Source of the DNA: Priestia megaterium
Lineage (GTDB): Bacteria; Bacillota; Bacilli; Bacillales; Bacillaceae_H
Direction: 5' to 3'
Length of the DNA stretch: 64,000 nucleotides
NCBI GenBank assembly: GCA_008180335.1
Contig: VTEF01000002.1
Coordinates: forward strand, 124,001-188,000
Part shown: piece by piece, positions 42,767 to 53,710 of the stretch
Numbering within the stretch: position 1 is the first letter of the stretch
Layout: the number at the start of each line of letters is the position of its first letter
The notes under the pieces: model-generated
The model's database searches: none
Told to the model about the DNA's origin: nothing
The model's input: only the letters and a program-made list of their open reading frames with translations
Made by a program: the position numbers and the translations under genes

Positions 42767-43854
42767 TTCATCACTCTTTTCTTAATACTCATCATGATTG
42801 TTAAAAGCATAGGAATGGCTAAGAAGATAATTAAAAATGCCCATCCCAGCATATCTGAAAAGACGATAATATCGCTTGCTTGTTGAGGAGCGAGCGCACT
42901 GATAAATATAATTGGCACTAAAAAAATAATATTTGTACTTTCCTGATTGTGAAACATCTTCTTAAGGCCGGAAATTGCTAAAAAATAAAAGATAATAAAA
43001 GTCAAAAAAAATTGTAACAGCCAAACGATCAGTAAAAAAAGTTCCAATCGCTCAACGAAAATCCCTTTTACTTCATGAGTTTGTACAAAATCAATCGTCG
43101 GATATACAACTGTTTTGATTTCTGGAACAGACAATGCGCCGACGACTAACACATAGGTAATGATATATAGAAAAAGCGGAATTCCAAAGCCGATGATGGA
43201 GATCTTTCTTAGGTCTTCTTTATTTTTTAAGTACTTGGGTAAAAACAGCATCACTTCTGCTCCAACAAATGAAACAGACACACTAGTGAGAGAAGATATA
43301 ATAGGTTTTGCTCCATCTGCTAAAACTGGCTGTAAATTTTTTGCATCAACCATTTGGAAACTAAGAGCATAAAGTGTTAGTAAAATAATAATGGTAACAG
43401 GAAAAAAGAGGGCCATTAATTTTGTGATGGAGTTCATTCCTCCTGTTAACACATAGGTGGACGTTAAAATAAACGTTAATATAATCACTTCAATCGGCGT
43501 GTGTTCTAACAAGTAGAATTGAATCATTTCAGACATTGCTCTTACTTCAAAGCTGGAAACGGAAAAAAAATAAATAATCATTATAGCATTTAAGAAATTC
43601 CCTACTATTTTCCCTGCAGCTTGATAAGAGAAGTCATATAGAGAATCGATTTTAAAAGATTTAACCATTCGTGCTAACAAGATAATCACAATAGTGAAGA
43701 CAATCCATTCAATTGCTAGCACAATCCAGCCGTCTGCATTTCCTGTTTGTTCAGTGATGGACCTAGGAAGGGTAAGCAACCCTACGCCAAGCATGGTCGA
43801 AGAAATTGTAGCCACTGCATAAAAGTTAGATAGAAGCTCGTTTGATTGTTTCAT
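42763..43854 (-). CDS. spore germination receptor B subunit (GerAB/permease)
   Basis: 363 aa, ten membrane segments, APC-superfamily fold: 'STMLGVGLLTLPRSITEQTGNADGW' is the unwound first helix that forms the ligand pocket. It binds the nutrient germinant. Starts 9 bp after the A gene and overlaps the C gene by 4 bp. Confidence 0.93.
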   Translation of the reverse strand: MKQSNELLSNFYAVATISSTMLGVGLLTLPRSITEQTGNADGWIVLAIEWIVFTIVIILLARMVKSFKIDSLYDFSYQAAGKIVGNFLNAIMIIYFFSVSSFEVRAMSEMIQFYLLEHTPIEVIILTFILTSTYVLTGGMNSITKLMALFFPVTIIILLTLYALSFQMVDAKNLQPVLADGAKPIISSLTSVSVSFVGAEVMLFLPKYLKNKEDLRKISIIGFGIPLFLYIITYVLVVGALSVPEIKTVVYPTIDFVQTHEVKGIFVERLELFLLIVWLLQFFLTFIIFYFLAISGLKKMFHNQESTNIIFLVPIIFISALAPQQASDIIVFSDMLGWAFLIIFLAIPMLLTIMMSIKKRVMK

Positions 43855-43863
43855 AAGCCCTCC

Positions 43864-45285
43864 TTATTTCTTCGATTGATTGATTCGTTTAAATGGCAAT
43901 CGAACATAGGAATCCTTCCACGATTTTTTGTTCAGTGCGTAGAAAGGTTTAAAATATTGCATTCCAAAGCTTTCTAATTTTGTTAAATGGATAACAATTA
44001 GTAAAAAGAACAGCGTAACGCCGTATAATCCAAGAAGTGAAGCAATAGCCATTGAGCCGAAACGAAGAATTCGAAATGATAAACCGATTCCGTATTGTGG
44101 AACGGTGAACGATGCAATTGTTGTTACAGCTACAATGATAATCATAACGGAGCTAACAATATGTGCTTCAACAGCGGCTTGGCCGATGACAACTCCTCCA
44201 ACAAGGCCCACTGTCTGGCCGACTGGCGTTGGAAGCCGTAACCCGGCTTCACGTAGTAATTCAATAGTCACTTCCATTACAATCGCTTCAATAAAAGGAG
44301 AAAAAGGTACGTCTTCTCTTGTTGCTGCAATCGTGATTGCAAGCTCTGTCGGCAATAGTCCTTGATGAAAAGATACTAAACCGATATAAATAGCTGAGAA
44401 AAATAACGTAATAAAGATGGAGATATAGCGAAGCAGCCGCAGAAGCGAACCTGCTATCCATCGCTCATAATAGTCATCAGGCGATTTCATAATCATATCA
44501 AGTGTTGTCGGTACAAGAAGTGCAAAGGGTGACCCATCTACGAATATAGCGACTCTTCCTTCATTAATGGCTGCTAATACACGATCCGGGCGTTCTGTAT
44601 TTTGTACTTGCGGAAAAGGAGAGTAAGGAGTTTCTTCCAAAAACTCTTCAATCATTCCAGAGTCCTGCACGTTATCAAGCTTGATGCCTGTTAATTTCTC
44701 TTTTACTTGATTGACGATATGTGGCTTGCATTGCGTTTTATGAAAAACTATGCAGGTTCTATGGTTTTGGCTGTCACCTATATAAATATCTTCAACAGCC
44801 ATATTATGATCTCTTGAACGTTGTCTTAGTAGGGCGATATTCTCATCTAAATTTTCAATTAATGAAATTTTAGGTCCCCGTACTACTTTTTCGGTTGTCG
44901 GCTCACTGAGAGTCCGTTGTTTCGACAGTGTCATATTCAATGAATAAGCCGTCGTATTCCCGCTTATAAATAACAATGGCTCACCTTTAAAAAATGAAGT
45001 AAGCGCTTGTTTATACGTATGTAATTCATCGCTTTTTACAACTGAAATAAAAGAGTCCCACGTATCCATTGTCTGATTAGGATTATTTGTTTTTTGCCGA
45101 ACAATACTTTCTGCAAAGGTGTTTAATTTTTCACTGTCTACTAGTCCCTGCAGGTAGACAATATACATATATTCAGTATTAGAAATCCACAGCTTTTTTG
45201 ATTCAATATCTGTATTCGAACCAACTAAATCTAAAAAGGTATCAATGGTGTAATCTGTGTTTGGTTGAAATGTTGAATTAAGCAA
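43864..45285 (-). CDS. spore germination receptor A subunit (GerAA-type)
   Basis: 473 aa, on the short side because the N-terminal region is compact. 'NIALLRQRSRDHNMAVEDIYIGDSQ' and 'DNVQDSGMIEEFLEETPYSPFPQVQNTERPD' belong to the soluble domain. 'EVTIELLREAGLRLPTPVGQTVGLVGGVVIGQAAVEA' is the conserved membrane core. With B and C it forms an oligomeric germinant-gated channel. The A-B-C order is as in gerA/gerB rather than gerK. Confidence 0.93.
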   Translation of the reverse strand: MLNSTFQPNTDYTIDTFLDLVGSNTDIESKKLWISNTEYMYIVYLQGLVDSEKLNTFAESIVRQKTNNPNQTMDTWDSFISVVKSDELHTYKQALTSFFKGEPLLFISGNTTAYSLNMTLSKQRTLSEPTTEKVVRGPKISLIENLDENIALLRQRSRDHNMAVEDIYIGDSQNHRTCIVFHKTQCKPHIVNQVKEKLTGIKLDNVQDSGMIEEFLEETPYSPFPQVQNTERPDRVLAAINEGRVAIFVDGSPFALLVPTTLDMIMKSPDDYYERWIAGSLLRLLRYISIFITLFFSAIYIGLVSFHQGLLPTELAITIAATREDVPFSPFIEAIVMEVTIELLREAGLRLPTPVGQTVGLVGGVVIGQAAVEAHIVSSVMIIIVAVTTIASFTVPQYGIGLSFRILRFGSMAIASLLGLYGVTLFFLLIVIHLTKLESFGMQYFKPFYALNKKSWKDSYVRLPFKRINQSKK

Positions 45286-45529
45286 GAGCTCACCTCCTAG
45301 TAAAGAGAACGCAAGGTTGTTTTCATACTTGTTAGTGTTTACGATATGAAAAAAGTTATTCGACTGAATGAAACTTGAAATTGTTTGAAAGATGGAGAAA
45401 AATATAGTAAAACGTCAATCAGAGGAAGTTTCTTTCCACTAATCTTTCAGCCGCACCGCGGGATTGGATGGTTATGTTCCGTTAGGAGCGGAAGAAAGGG
45501 TGACATTTTTATCGAAAAGGAGGAATTTC

Positions 45530-45931
45530 ATGTTGCAACAGTTTACGCTTCAGACTACTAGTAGAGACCAAATGATTGAGGTGACAGAGCAAATTCAAAA
45601 TGAAGTGAGTAAGCATCAAATCAAACAAGGGATGGCTGTTATATATTGTCCGCATACGACTGCAGGTATTACAATTAATGAAAATGCCGATCCTGATGTG
45701 AAGCGAGATATGATACGCAGGCTTGATGAAGTGTATCCGTGGAAACATCCGCAAGATCGACATATGGAAGGGAATACAGCAGCACATTTGAAAGCTAGCA
45801 CTGTTGGTTCTTCTCAGCATGTCATTATTCATAATGGGCGTTTGCTGCTCGGAACGTGGCAGGGAATTTATTTTTGTGAGTTTGATGGTCCACGAACACG
45901 CACTTATTATGTAAAACTAATGAATGAGTGA
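45530..45931 (+). CDS. YjbQ/UPF0047 family protein
   Basis: 133 aa from ATG 45530 with AAAAGGAGG seven bases upstream; the upstream frame is untranslated leader. '[25 protein letters not shown]', '[13 protein letters not shown]' and '[18 protein letters not shown]' are the family signatures, with His and other polar residues lining the site. Homologues show thiamine-phosphate synthase side activity; the real role is unsettled. Confidence 0.93.
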   Translation: MLQQFTLQTTSRDQMIEVTEQIQNEVSKHQIKQGMAVIYCPHTTAGITINENADPDVKRDMIRRLDEVYPWKHPQDRHMEGNTAAHLKASTVGSSQHVIIHNGRLLLGTWQGIYFCEFDGPRTRTYYVKLMNE

Positions 45932-45967
45932 TGGTGAGATTAAATTTGTATGCATAAGTGCGAATTG

Positions 45968-46007
45968 AAAAGAACCTGTTTTCGACTGGAAACAGGTTCT
46001 TTTATTC
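45968..46007. terminator. bidirectional terminator
   Basis: AAAAGAACCTGTTT-8 nt-AAACAGGTTCTTTT between convergent genes. Confidence 0.88.
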
Positions 46008-46949
46008 TTATGCGTAAGGGAAACGAGAATGAAGTTCAGTGGCTAAGTAATTGGCAATCTTCTTCATTCCAAAAAGCTGTGCTGCTTCTTCCGCATCAGG
46101 ATTGTAATTAGTGTTTGTATTAATATCATACGTATAGGTTTGACCGGATTTATCTTGGATCATCTCAATGCCGGCAAAGGTAATGCCATTTGTTTTGAGA
46201 AATTGAGCATACTTGTCCAATACCGGGTGAGTAAAGCTTTTACGGATTTGAAACTTCGGTTTTGGCTGAGCGGTTGTTGGACAAAAGGCATCGCCGATTT
46301 GGCATGCGTCTGCTGGGCATAATTGAAAGCCTTCGGATGTATCAACATCAACAGCATAAAAAAACTGTCCGCCGATAAATTCACAGCGCGTAATTGTTTG
46401 ATTTGGAGATTCAATATACTGCTGCAACAAGGTAATCCCATCAATGGGCTCATCAAATAAAGTACTATTCACATAATCTTTCAGCGCATCTATGTTTTGA
46501 AATAATTGAACACCTAGTCCCTTGCCAGCTCGATTGTGCTTTGTAATGAAAGGGCCTTCAAATGATTGGGCTGCTTTAATAATCTCTTCTTTTCCAATAG
46601 TTGCAATAGTTTTTGGTGTTTGAATCCCGTGCGCTTGTAAAGAAGTGTACTGAGCAACTTTACTAACTTCCAATTGAAGGGCGCGACTATTATTTAATAC
46701 AGTTCTTCCATGGCTTTCTAGCCAAGAAAGGATAGCTGCTGTATATTCAGGAGAAAAACGATGATTTCTTGTATGAGAAGAAGCACTCATACGATTGTAA
46801 AAAATACCCTCGGGTGGTTCAGAAGATAAATCAATATGACCATATTCAATAAACCAATCTTCATATGGAACTTCGAGCTTATCGAGTTCGTTAAAGAGCG
46901 GAGCGCTCCATTCTGCATTTTCGTGAATTACATAAATCTTAGCTGCCAA
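46008..46949 (-). CDS. ATP-grasp (RimK-like) ligase
   Basis: 313 aa from TTG 46949, preceded by AGGAGG at seven bases; the ATG at 46967 lies within that ribosome site and is unlikely. 'FITKHNRAGKGLGVQLF' is the ATP-binding loop, 'TLLQQYIESPNQTITRCEFIGGQFFYAVDVD' the central strands, and 'FAGIEMIQDKSGQTYTYDINTNTNYN' supplies metal-binding Glu/Asp/Asn. It should join a carboxylate to an amine; substrates unknown. Confidence 0.85.
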   Translation of the reverse strand: MAAKIYVIHENAEWSAPLFNELDKLEVPYEDWFIEYGHIDLSSEPPEGIFYNRMSASSHTRNHRFSPEYTAAILSWLESHGRTVLNNSRALQLEVSKVAQYTSLQAHGIQTPKTIATIGKEEIIKAAQSFEGPFITKHNRAGKGLGVQLFQNIDALKDYVNSTLFDEPIDGITLLQQYIESPNQTITRCEFIGGQFFYAVDVDTSEGFQLCPADACQIGDAFCPTTAQPKPKFQIRKSFTHPVLDKYAQFLKTNGITFAGIEMIQDKSGQTYTYDINTNTNYNPDAEEAAQLFGMKKIANYLATELHSRFPYA

Positions 46950-47242
46950 CTTAAATCCTCCTGTCATATACTCAATTTCTTAGAAGTATAAATGGTATTT
47001 CTTTTTCTAGTAAAGCCTTTTCAAGAAAGCTTCTTTAGACTCATCATATCATCATTCTAAAAGGTCGCCAATAAACTAGTCTCCCGTAAAATGAAAAGTT
47101 AGACAGATTGTCCTGTGCAATTGATTAAAAGAGAAAGCTTACATTCAGAACCTTGGCGTTTTCATAAAAAAGGACAATATTTGTTATAAAACAAAAACTA
47201 TATAATATATATGTTATATAACAGAAAAAGGGAGCGATGGGA

Positions 47243-47359
47243 ATGGAAAAGGTGACGGTTGAAAAAGAAACGAAAAATGAAAAGACAAATTTTATATGGA
47301 TTGAAGAATATCCGAGTATATTAGATATTATTAACGAATACTATAGCACGTGCAGATGA
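47243..47359 (+). CDS. 38-aa hypothetical peptide
   Basis: ATG with AAAGGGAG eight bases upstream; it begins MEKVTVEKETKNEKTNFIW and ends INEYYSTCR. Just upstream a TATAAT (about 47200) follows TTGTTA at promoter spacing, and a palindrome GTTATATAAC overlaps the leader. It could be a truncated N-terminus of a lost gene or a small protein. Confidence 0.4.
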   Translation: MEKVTVEKETKNEKTNFIWIEEYPSILDIINEYYSTCR

Positions 47360-47606
47360 AGCGAAGCTTTCAGTGAGGAGTTTGTTGTCTGTTAGAAGCC
47401 TGATAAGTGACATAGATATTAGGTGATGTTCAATCATGTTGTATGACTGCTACTTTAGCAATCTATTAAAATATTTAGGGGTCTACGTAAACAAGTAAAA
47501 GGCAAAATAAAATGGCTGAAGCCAACCGTCTTATTGGCGGTTGGCTTCAGCTATGTTAAAGAATAAAGGAGTATAAAGGCATTTTGTGCTTCTAACACTT
47601 TGATTT
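47360..47606. other. intergenic with strong leftward terminator
   Basis: GCTGAAGCCAACCG-8 nt-CGGTTGGCTTCAGC at 47514-47552, T-rich on the minus-strand exit side, ends the flavoprotein operon. Nothing else seen. Confidence 0.6.
47514..47552 (-). terminator. terminator of the flavoprotein operon
   Basis: A 14-bp stem with an 8-nt loop, followed on the minus strand by CATTTTATTTTG. Confidence 0.7.
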
Positions 47607-48539
47607 TTAATGAAGCAGAGTAGAGATATGTTTGACTGCAATCATTCCATGCGCAGTTGCTGTTGAAATACTCGAATATAACGGCTCGGTGCAAATATCG
47701 CCAATGGCATAGATAGTGGGCTGTGATGTTTGGAAATATTGGTTTGTGTTAACAGAGCCATCTTGATTAATAGATACGTATGATTTAATTAAATTAATAT
47801 TTGGCGCAGCACCAATTCGAATAAAAACAGCGCTGGTATCAACGGTATACCGTTGGTTGTTACGGTCTGTATATACCACAGCTGTCACTTTCTCTTTTCC
47901 AATGATTTCTTTTACAATAGTGAAAGGATGAATCTCAATCTGTTTATGATTTAAAACAGGCTGTTTATACTCATGTCTTGCTCGGAATGTATCTGAACGA
48001 TGAAGAAGTGTGACATGTGCACCGCTTTTAGCGAGTAAAAAAGCTCCTTCAAATGCGCGATCCCCTCCGCCGATTACCACTACTTTTTTATCTTGGAATA
48101 ATTCACGGTCTCTCGTTGCTGAAAAGACTTCATTGCGATCATACAGTTCTTGTTCACCAGGCACGTGCAAACGGCGCGGTGAAGAACCGGTCGCCATAAT
48201 TAGATAGCGATAGGAGAAGGTAATATGTTCGTGTTCATGTTGCACTTCAATGGATTGATTTGCAACATCAAGGCCGCGAACAGTTGTGTTGGTCATATAA
48301 TTACATTGCGTTTGATGCAAATGTTGAATAAGATATTTTTGTAAGACAGTTCCATCTTTTGCAATAACTCCGGGATAATCAATGATTTCATTGTGAATAG
48401 AAGGGAGTTGACCTCCTAAACTATTCTTTTGTTCAATTAAAATATGGGTTATATTTAACCGCTTGCACCAGATTGCAGCAGCAATTCCTGCAGGTCCGCC
48501 TCCCAAAATAACGACATCTACATGCTGTTTCATTTTCAA
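47607..48539 (-). CDS. thioredoxin-reductase-like flavoprotein lacking the CxxC
   Basis: 310 aa. FAD site 'VVILGGGPAGIAAAIWCKRL', NADPH site 'VVVIGGGDRAFEGAFLLAKSGAHVTLLHR', and C-terminal 'IYAIGDICTEP'. The place where thioredoxin reductases have CxxC reads 'FSATRDRELFQ', so it cannot reduce thioredoxin in the usual way. It could be a ferredoxin/flavodoxin reductase-like or other NAD(P)H oxidoreductase. It overlaps the stop of the nucleotidase gene upstream by 4 bp (coupled translation). Confidence 0.85.
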   Translation of the reverse strand: MKMKQHVDVVILGGGPAGIAAAIWCKRLNITHILIEQKNSLGGQLPSIHNEIIDYPGVIAKDGTVLQKYLIQHLHQTQCNYMTNTTVRGLDVANQSIEVQHEHEHITFSYRYLIMATGSSPRRLHVPGEQELYDRNEVFSATRDRELFQDKKVVVIGGGDRAFEGAFLLAKSGAHVTLLHRSDTFRARHEYKQPVLNHKQIEIHPFTIVKEIIGKEKVTAVVYTDRNNQRYTVDTSAVFIRIGAAPNINLIKSYVSINQDGSVNTNQYFQTSQPTIYAIGDICTEPLYSSISTATAHGMIAVKHISTLLH

Positions 48540-49078
48540 CTCTCCCTAAAATAGGTATGAACATATGTTTCGAATTGCAGCCAGTTAGCTACTCGAGGAA
48601 CATCAACTGTACGGTTGTATGGATAATCCATTGCAATAGCAGTCCGGCCTGTTGATTGAAAAGCTATTAAATTATGCGGTGCATCATCAAATAGAAGATC
48701 ACCATTCACTTTATCTTTCCGATGAGTAAAAATAAGGTTTCGTTTGCCGATAAAAGGCAAATGCTTTTCCACCCATTGTTCTTTCTCGGTGTATGCATAC
48801 GTCCGGCTGCTTGTGACAATTAAGATTTCATATTTTTGCTGAAGTCTTTTTAGTACTTCAATCGCATGCGGCAATGGTTCTAATTGGAGAAAGAGTCCAG
48901 GTTCGTCTAAATAATCATAGATTTTATCTCCGCATTCCTGTTTTACATATTTCTCAGAGGCCCAGCATTTTAATTTATCTACAGATAACTGATCATTATA
49001 ATCACGATTATAACGTGAGTGCCATTCTGTCATTAAATCACAGATAACAGAATCCATATCAATTAATAAAGTATACAT
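48536..49078 (-). CDS. 5'(3')-deoxyribonucleotidase-like HAD phosphatase
   Basis: 180 aa. 'LLIDMDSVICDLMTEWHSRYN' has the DxDxV nucleophile motif of NT5C-type HAD enzymes. 'ILIVTSS' is motif II, and 'DLLFDDAPHNL' motif IV. The family removes phosphate from (d)UMP and dTMP. First gene of a two-gene operon with the flavoprotein. Confidence 0.88.
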   Translation of the reverse strand: MYTLLIDMDSVICDLMTEWHSRYNRDYNDQLSVDKLKCWASEKYVKQECGDKIYDYLDEPGLFLQLEPLPHAIEVLKRLQQKYEILIVTSSRTYAYTEKEQWVEKHLPFIGKRNLIFTHRKDKVNGDLLFDDAPHNLIAFQSTGRTAIAMDYPYNRTVDVPRVANWLQFETYVHTYFRES

Positions 49079-49237
49079 TGCAATAAACGTCCTTTTTTAT
49101 GTATTGTCTCCGCTTTTCTTTTTAAGCGATAATGCGCTCTCTCCAAAATAATAACAAACTTCTAACATCAAAGCTATCTTCAATCAGGATTGTCTATTGC
49201 TTGGTCATCTTGGGTAGGAATAAATTGTTATAAATAA

Positions 49238-49285
49238 AAAAGCATGAAAAACAACTAGAATCTCATTGTTTTCCATGCTTTTAAA
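49238..49285 (-). terminator. terminator of the NlpC/P60 gene
   Basis: AAAGCATGGAAAACAA-loop-TTGTTTTTCATGCTTTTTT on the minus strand. Confidence 0.8.
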
Positions 49286-49288
49286 CAA

Positions 49289-49969
49289 TTAGCGAACGGC
49301 TTTTGCACCTAAATAACGCTTGCTCCAGTAACTATCTTTTAAAGAAGAAATCGAAACTCCTTTTGAAGAAGAGCTGTGAAGGAATTGATTGTTTCCTAAA
49401 TAGATGCCAGCGTGTGATGGCCCTTTTTTATATGTTTGAAAAAATACAATGTCTCCAGCTTTTGGGCTTGAAACAGATTTTCCCTGCTGATAAATACCTG
49501 CAACCGTACGAGGTAATTGAATACCAACGCTATTTTTAAACGTATACACTAAAAAGCCGCTGCAATCAAAACCGCTTGGAGACATACCTCCCCAACGATA
49601 AGGAACGCCCATGTATTGTTTTCCTTTATTGATGACTTTCGCAGCGTTAAATCCAGAAACGCCTTTTACATTTGTTTTAATTTTTCCTTTAATCCCTAAT
49701 TTTCCGTATGTACCTTTTCCAACAATTCCATCAGTAGCAAGCCCGTTTTTACGTTGAAAAGCTTTAACTGCATTTGCCGTTAAAGGCCCGAAATATGTAG
49801 TGGTATTTCCTTTAAAGTATCCTTTATTTTTTAACACTTGTTGTAATTGTTTAACATCTTGATGTTTCATGCCTTGTTTTAGCGTTTGATCACCTAACGC
49901 TGCTTGTCCCACAACCGGACTAGATATAAGTACGCCAGCAAGCGTTAGAGTTGCAATAAGTTTTTTCAT
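49289..49969 (-). CDS. secreted peptidoglycan-binding NlpC/P60 endopeptidase
   Basis: 226 aa from ATG 49969 (GGGGG upstream); the frame to 50032 lacks a signal and a site. Signal peptide ending near VVGQA, a PG_binding_1 domain ('GMKHQDVKQLQQVLKNKGYF'), then NlpC/P60 with Cys in 'GFDCSGFLVYTF', His in 'SHAGIYLG' and a second polar His in 'FLHSSS'. It cuts D-Glu-containing stem peptides. Autolysin-type enzyme. Confidence 0.93.
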   Translation of the reverse strand: MKKLIATLTLAGVLISSPVVGQAALGDQTLKQGMKHQDVKQLQQVLKNKGYFKGNTTTYFGPLTANAVKAFQRKNGLATDGIVGKGTYGKLGIKGKIKTNVKGVSGFNAAKVINKGKQYMGVPYRWGGMSPSGFDCSGFLVYTFKNSVGIQLPRTVAGIYQQGKSVSSPKAGDIVFFQTYKKGPSHAGIYLGNNQFLHSSSSKGVSISSLKDSYWSKRYLGAKAVR

Positions 49970-50247
49970 GAAACAAAACCCCCTGGAAATTTCCCTCGAC
50001 TTTAGTAAATTTATCATAACATCTTTCGACACGAATCAACGTTACAATTTGATTACAAATAAGAAAAAAATAAAATAATTTGGTAATTATTGACTGTTTT
50101 TGTAAATAGGATAAAAGTTCCAGTGATCAGTTCATCTCTAGAAAAAATTTGAATATTTAGTGATAAATAACTAAAAGATATGACAAAGTAGGGACATTTA
50201 AAAATAAAGTGAGAAATATGTTGTGAATTACTACACAAAAACTTTGA

Positions 50248-51273
<1,026 letters not shown>

Positions 51274-51279
51274 TCACTT

Positions 51280-51324
51280 TAAAAGGCGTAAATTCTTATC
51301 CGAAAGAATTTACGCCTTTTTTTA
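51280..51324 (+). terminator. terminator after pfkA
   Basis: AAAAGGCGTAAATTCTT-5 nt-AAGAATTTACGCC followed by T7. Confidence 0.9.
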
Positions 51325-51603
51325 TTTGCACGCCTGTTTCTTCGCTATACTTACACTTTTTTATCACAAATACCAGAATTGGCCTTTTGTAAAATGTACA
51401 AAGAAGCTTATAACTGTTTATTTAACCCTCTTTCATTTGTCTTCACCCTTGTAGAATGAGTGAAAAGATGGATTACTAGGGGAAGTGTTCTGAAATTTTT
51501 TTAAAACAATTATAATAAGAGCTAATTACAAGTTAAAATGGAATTTATATGAAGAAAACTGTTATGATAAACTCGACAACTATTCTCAAAAGGAGTGAAG
51601 GTG

Positions 51604-52002
51604 ATGTTTAAGCGTATTCTTCTTGCCTCTGACGGATCTGAACATGCAGCGCGTGCGACAGAAAAAGCCGTCGAACTCGCGAAATTGACCGAAAAAAGCT
51701 TTATTCAAGTCATATATGCAGTGGACAGTAATTCAAAGTCATATACTTTAAATCGCGATGAAAAGCGTGACAACCGCATACATACGACAAAGGAAATTTT
51801 AGATCAAGGCAATGTGGAGTATGAAATTACATTTATCGATGGGGATGCAGCAAGAACCATTATTCAATTTGCCAATAATAATCGCTTTGATATTGTCGTA
51901 GTTGGGAGCAGAGGGTTAAACCCAGTAAAGGAAATGCTTTTAGGCAGTGTAAGTCATAAAGTGGCTCAGCAGGTAGAAATACCGGTCTTAATCGTGAAAT
52001 AA
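51604..52002 (+). CDS. universal stress protein (UspA family)
   Basis: 132 aa from ATG 51604 with AAAAGGAGTGAAGGTG upstream. 'FKRILLASDGSEHAARATEKA' and 'DIVVVGSRGLNPVKEMLLGSVSHKVAQQ' include the GxxG-(9x)-G(S/T) ATP-binding motif. 16 bp before the sirtuin gene, probably co-transcribed. Confidence 0.93.
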   Translation: MFKRILLASDGSEHAARATEKAVELAKLTEKSFIQVIYAVDSNSKSYTLNRDEKRDNRIHTTKEILDQGNVEYEITFIDGDAARTIIQFANNNRFDIVVVGSRGLNPVKEMLLGSVSHKVAQQVEIPVLIVK

Positions 52003-52018
52003 GGGAGAATAAAAGGGG

Positions 52019-52738
52019 ATGGAGACGAAAATTAAGCAGCTTCAGCAATTAATTAAAAAAGCAGATAAAATTTGCTTTTTTACAGGAGCAGGTATAAGCA
52101 CAGAATCCGGCATTCCTGATTTTCGTTCGCAAAACGGCTTATATAAACAAAATATTAGTTTTGCAGATGTGATTTCTAAGCGCTTTTATGATCGAAGCCC
52201 GGAGAAATTTTGGCCGCTTTTTAAAGAAATTTTTTATTTAAAAATGCTTCACCAATACGCGCCAAATCGCGGTCATCAGCTTATTGCAAATTTAGAGAAA
52301 AGCAAAGTAATTCATGTTATTACCCAAAACATTGATGGGCTGCATCAGGAGGCCGGCAGCACAAATGTATATGAAATTCATGGCACGATTAAAAAAGCTC
52401 ATTGCCCTAGCTGTGGTTCTCAATTTGATTTAGCATACATGAATAAGACAGCGCTTCCTGCTTGTGAAGCGTGCACTCATTTGTTAAAACCGAATGTTGT
52501 TTTGTTTGGAGATGAAATTCATCAATTTGAACAAGCGGCAGAAGCAGCGTTACAAAGTGATTTATTTGTTGTGATGGGATCTTCTTTAGAAGTGACACCG
52601 ATTAATCAAATTCCGCTTCTTGTCAGCAAGCATACTCAAATTCCAATGGTGATGATTAATAAAGAGGTCACACAATATGATGATGTGTTTGACTTAGTGA
52701 TTCATGATTCAATTGGAGGAGTCGTTAGCCGGTTATAA
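52019..52738 (+). CDS. SIR2-family NAD-dependent protein deacylase
   Basis: 239 aa. 'FFTGAGISTESGIPDFRS', 'TQNIDGLHQEAG', the catalytic His in 'VYEIHGTI', and a zinc site 'CPSC'...'CEAC' are present. The second pair is followed by 'HLLKPNVVLFGDEI'. It removes acyl groups from lysines, for example on acetyl-CoA synthetase. Follows UspA. Confidence 0.95.
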   Translation: METKIKQLQQLIKKADKICFFTGAGISTESGIPDFRSQNGLYKQNISFADVISKRFYDRSPEKFWPLFKEIFYLKMLHQYAPNRGHQLIANLEKSKVIHVITQNIDGLHQEAGSTNVYEIHGTIKKAHCPSCGSQFDLAYMNKTALPACEACTHLLKPNVVLFGDEIHQFEQAAEAALQSDLFVVMGSSLEVTPINQIPLLVSKHTQIPMVMINKEVTQYDDVFDLVIHDSIGGVVSRL

Positions 52739-52795
52739 AGAGAAAATCAGCTGAAGTAGCGATTCAGAAGCGTCAATGTTTTGTATAATTAATGT

Positions 52796-52836
52796 AAAAA
52801 AGCGTGCTTTGTAAATACAAAGCACGCTTTTTACAC
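52796..52836. terminator. bidirectional terminator
   Basis: AAAAAGCGTGCTTTGTA-loop-TACAAAGCACGCTTTTT between convergent genes. Confidence 0.9.
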
Positions 52837-53076
52837 TTCAAAATAGATGGCAAAACAAAAGATAGCGATAATCAGAAAGAATGCGGAGTGTAATTTGCTT
52901 TCTTTAAAAGTAAGAATCGCTTCAATAAATAAAAATAAACTTAACAATAATTGAATGTATGGTAAATAAGCGATGTAACTTGTAGAATCACTATTCTTGA
53001 AAGCGATGATTCCATATACAACAGCTCCGATTAAAAGCATATATTTTAATAGTTTTAACCCTTTAAATAAATTCAT
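52831..53076 (-). CDS. 81-aa membrane protein with three helices
   Basis: Hydrophobic almost throughout: 'YMLLIGAVVYGIIAFK', 'LPYIQLLLSLFLFIEAILTFKESKL', 'AFFLIIAIFCFAIYF'. AAGGAGG lies 13 bases before the ATG, longer than usual. Family not recognised. Confidence 0.65.
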   Translation of the reverse strand: MNLFKGLKLLKYMLLIGAVVYGIIAFKNSDSTSYIAYLPYIQLLLSLFLFIEAILTFKESKLHSAFFLIIAIFCFAIYFEV

Positions 53077-53288
53077 GATTTATTTGGTTCCTCCTTGTTT
53101 CAACCTACGTCAAATGATTATAACATAAAATATTTAAATAAAGACAAGTCAAAAGTAAACAAAATCTAATATATTCTGTCTTGAAATAGTAGATTCCAGT
53201 GATAATGAGACCAATAAAATCATAGTATTTAATAAGTGAAAATTCAGTCAACATACAAGTTATCGTAAAGATAAAGTGAAAGGACTGT

Positions 53289-53525
53289 TTGGAAGTGGGT
53301 GTTGGCAGAAGGCTGATTCTTTTCTTTATAGGCATTTTATTAAAGGTTATAGGCGTTATGAGCTTAGTGATGGAATTAAGCTTAGTTCCGATTCATGGCA
53401 GGACTTCTGAATACTACGCAGAAGCATTCGATGGAAAAGTTCCATTTTTGTTATTTATAATTGGTTTTATTTGTATCATTATCAGCTTTTACTTACCGGT
53501 GAAAAATAAAAAAGCAAGCAAATAA
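53289..53525 (+). CDS. 78-aa two-helix membrane protein
   Basis: TTG start with AAAGGA close upstream. Helices at 'LILFFIGILLKVIGVMSLVMELSL' and 'VPFLLFIIGFICIIISFYLPV', with a short outside loop and a Lys-rich tail. Family not recognised. Confidence 0.6.
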   Translation: MEVGVGRRLILFFIGILLKVIGVMSLVMELSLVPIHGRTSEYYAEAFDGKVPFLLFIIGFICIIISFYLPVKNKKASK

Positions 53526-53710
53526 CCGGTCATTTCTTTAACGAAGGATGAAGGTGATTTTCGGGCTCAACAATGCCTAGAGAATGTTAGAACATTAGCT
53601 AAAACGTTTGACGGCACAGTTTTTTACATTTAAAATAAAATAAAAGAAATAATAGTTTACTACTAAAAATAACGAATAAAAAATGTATATTTTTAATCAC
53701 TTAGGAGGTG

